From: an uncultured Bifidobacterium sp.
GTDB lineage: Bacteria > Actinomycetota > Actinomycetes > Actinomycetales > Bifidobacteriaceae
Reading direction: 5' to 3'
Assembly: GCA_937874315.1 (NCBI GenBank)
Contig: CALNAE010000212.1
Span: 1-62,362, forward strand
Length of the DNA: 62,362 nucleotides
In this document: piece by piece, positions 62,153 through 62,362 of the stretch
Numbering within the stretch: position 1 is the stretch's first letter
Layout: the number at the start of each line of letters is the position of its first letter
The notes under the pieces: model-generated
The model's database searches: none
What the model saw: only the letters and a program-made list of their open reading frames with translations
What the model was told of the DNA's origin: nothing
Position numbers and translations under genes: made by a program

Positions 62153-62180
62153 ATTATACATGACCCATGGCCGACGGCAA
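62153..62180 (-). promoter_or_regulatory. tRNA-Gly promoter
   Basis: On the minus strand TTGCCG (62175-62180) is 16 bases from TATAAT (62153-62158). The -35 box lies in the loop of the acpS hairpin. Confidence 0.7.
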
Positions 62181-62191
62181 CCGGCCATGGG
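62164..62191 (-). terminator. acpS hairpin terminator
   Basis: A perfect 10-bp stem CCCATGGCCG/CGGCCATGGG with an 8-base loop, 22 bases past the acpS stop. No T-run follows. Confidence 0.7.
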
Positions 62192-62213
62192 CGAATGCCG
62201 TCGCGAAACCTTG

Positions 62214-62362
62214 CTAGTCACCCTGAACCAATACCACCGCCGAAGCCATATCCCCGTCATGACTCAGCGAAACATGCCACTCAGCGCGAAGCGACGCGCC
62301 ATCGCCGGCAGCCCCCGCGAAACCAGCGGGCCGCGTCGGCCGTATAGGTCGTCCAGCATTCG
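62214..62362 (-). CDS. acpS: Holo-[acyl-carrier-protein] synthase, C-terminal part
   Basis: The last 49 residues of a gene cut by the window edge. The stop is the TAG at 62214-62216. The end ...EWHVSLSHDGDMASAVVLVQ is the conserved AcpS C-terminus, where HVSLSHD marks the family. It transfers phosphopantetheine from CoA to acyl carrier protein or to the ACP domain of fatty acid synthase. The terminator at 62164-62191 follows. Confidence 0.9.
   Translation of the reverse strand, partial: NAGRPIRPTRPAGFAGAAGDGASLRAEWHVSLSHDGDMASAVVLVQGD

Overview
The window looks like the chromosome of a high-GC Gram-positive bacterium of the Bifidobacteriaceae, most likely a Bifidobacterium. This rests on family knowledge, not a database search. 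The GC content is high. The gene set is typical: a fused AdhE, GlgX and MalQ for storage and malto-oligosaccharides, two type I DAHP synthases in tandem, a PepC aminopeptidase, a stand-alone groES under a perfect CIRCE operator, and an actinobacterial DapC next to a ferredoxin. No phage, insertion sequence, integrase or CRISPR array was seen; this is core chromosome. Most genes lie on the minus strand.

Layout. 1-7.7 kb: adhE with a Rex-type operator, divergent from glgX, then the rplM-rpsI operon. 7.7-13 kb: malQ, a repeat protein of the LRV/HEAT kind, a YigZ/IMPACT protein, tRNA-Ser and DNA polymerase IV. 13-18.4 kb: dapC-fdxA, murB, rpmG behind three tRNA genes, hisC, groES. 18.4-22.3 kb: membrane protein, acetyltransferase, 5-formyl-THF cyclo-ligase, FmdB-like zinc ribbon, SAF-domain protein. 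22.3-27.8 kb: a three-gene operon of an FHA/LRV protein, a 1205-residue helicase-nuclease homologue that has lost its recognisable catalytic residues, and a 66-residue acidic protein. 28-34.5 kb: MATE transporter, rplJ-rplL with L10 leader and attenuator, a VOC protein with a FucP-type permease, and a purine permease.

34.7-44.2 kb: one block in phosphate-operon order. Two DAHP synthases, an MTA/SAH nucleosidase, a PhoR/SenX3-like kinase and a RegX3/PhoP-like regulator lead into pstS-pstC-pstA-pstB. A PHO box lies in front of pstS. 44.3-55.2 kb: pepC, a long DivIVA-type coiled-coil protein, a pyroglutamyl-peptidase homologue lacking the expected histidine, a PgeF/YfiH protein, a U32 protein, an aldo/keto reductase, and a DUF2207-LemA pair. 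55.3-62.4 kb: a NarL-type two-component pair, pnp with an Arg/Asp-rich tail, rpsO, a membrane protein, tRNA-Gly and the C-terminus of AcpS at the edge.

The best candidate for an undescribed system is the FHA/LRV - pseudo-helicase - small protein operon (22288-27844). It combines a phosphothreonine-reader module with a large, intact reading frame whose Walker A, Walker B and nuclease motifs have all been replaced. Other points of note are an apparent compensated frameshift in the GlgX C-terminus, an unusually long stretch without synonymous differences between the two DAHP synthase genes, a dispersed intergenic element, and many long perfect hairpins without a U-tract at gene ends.
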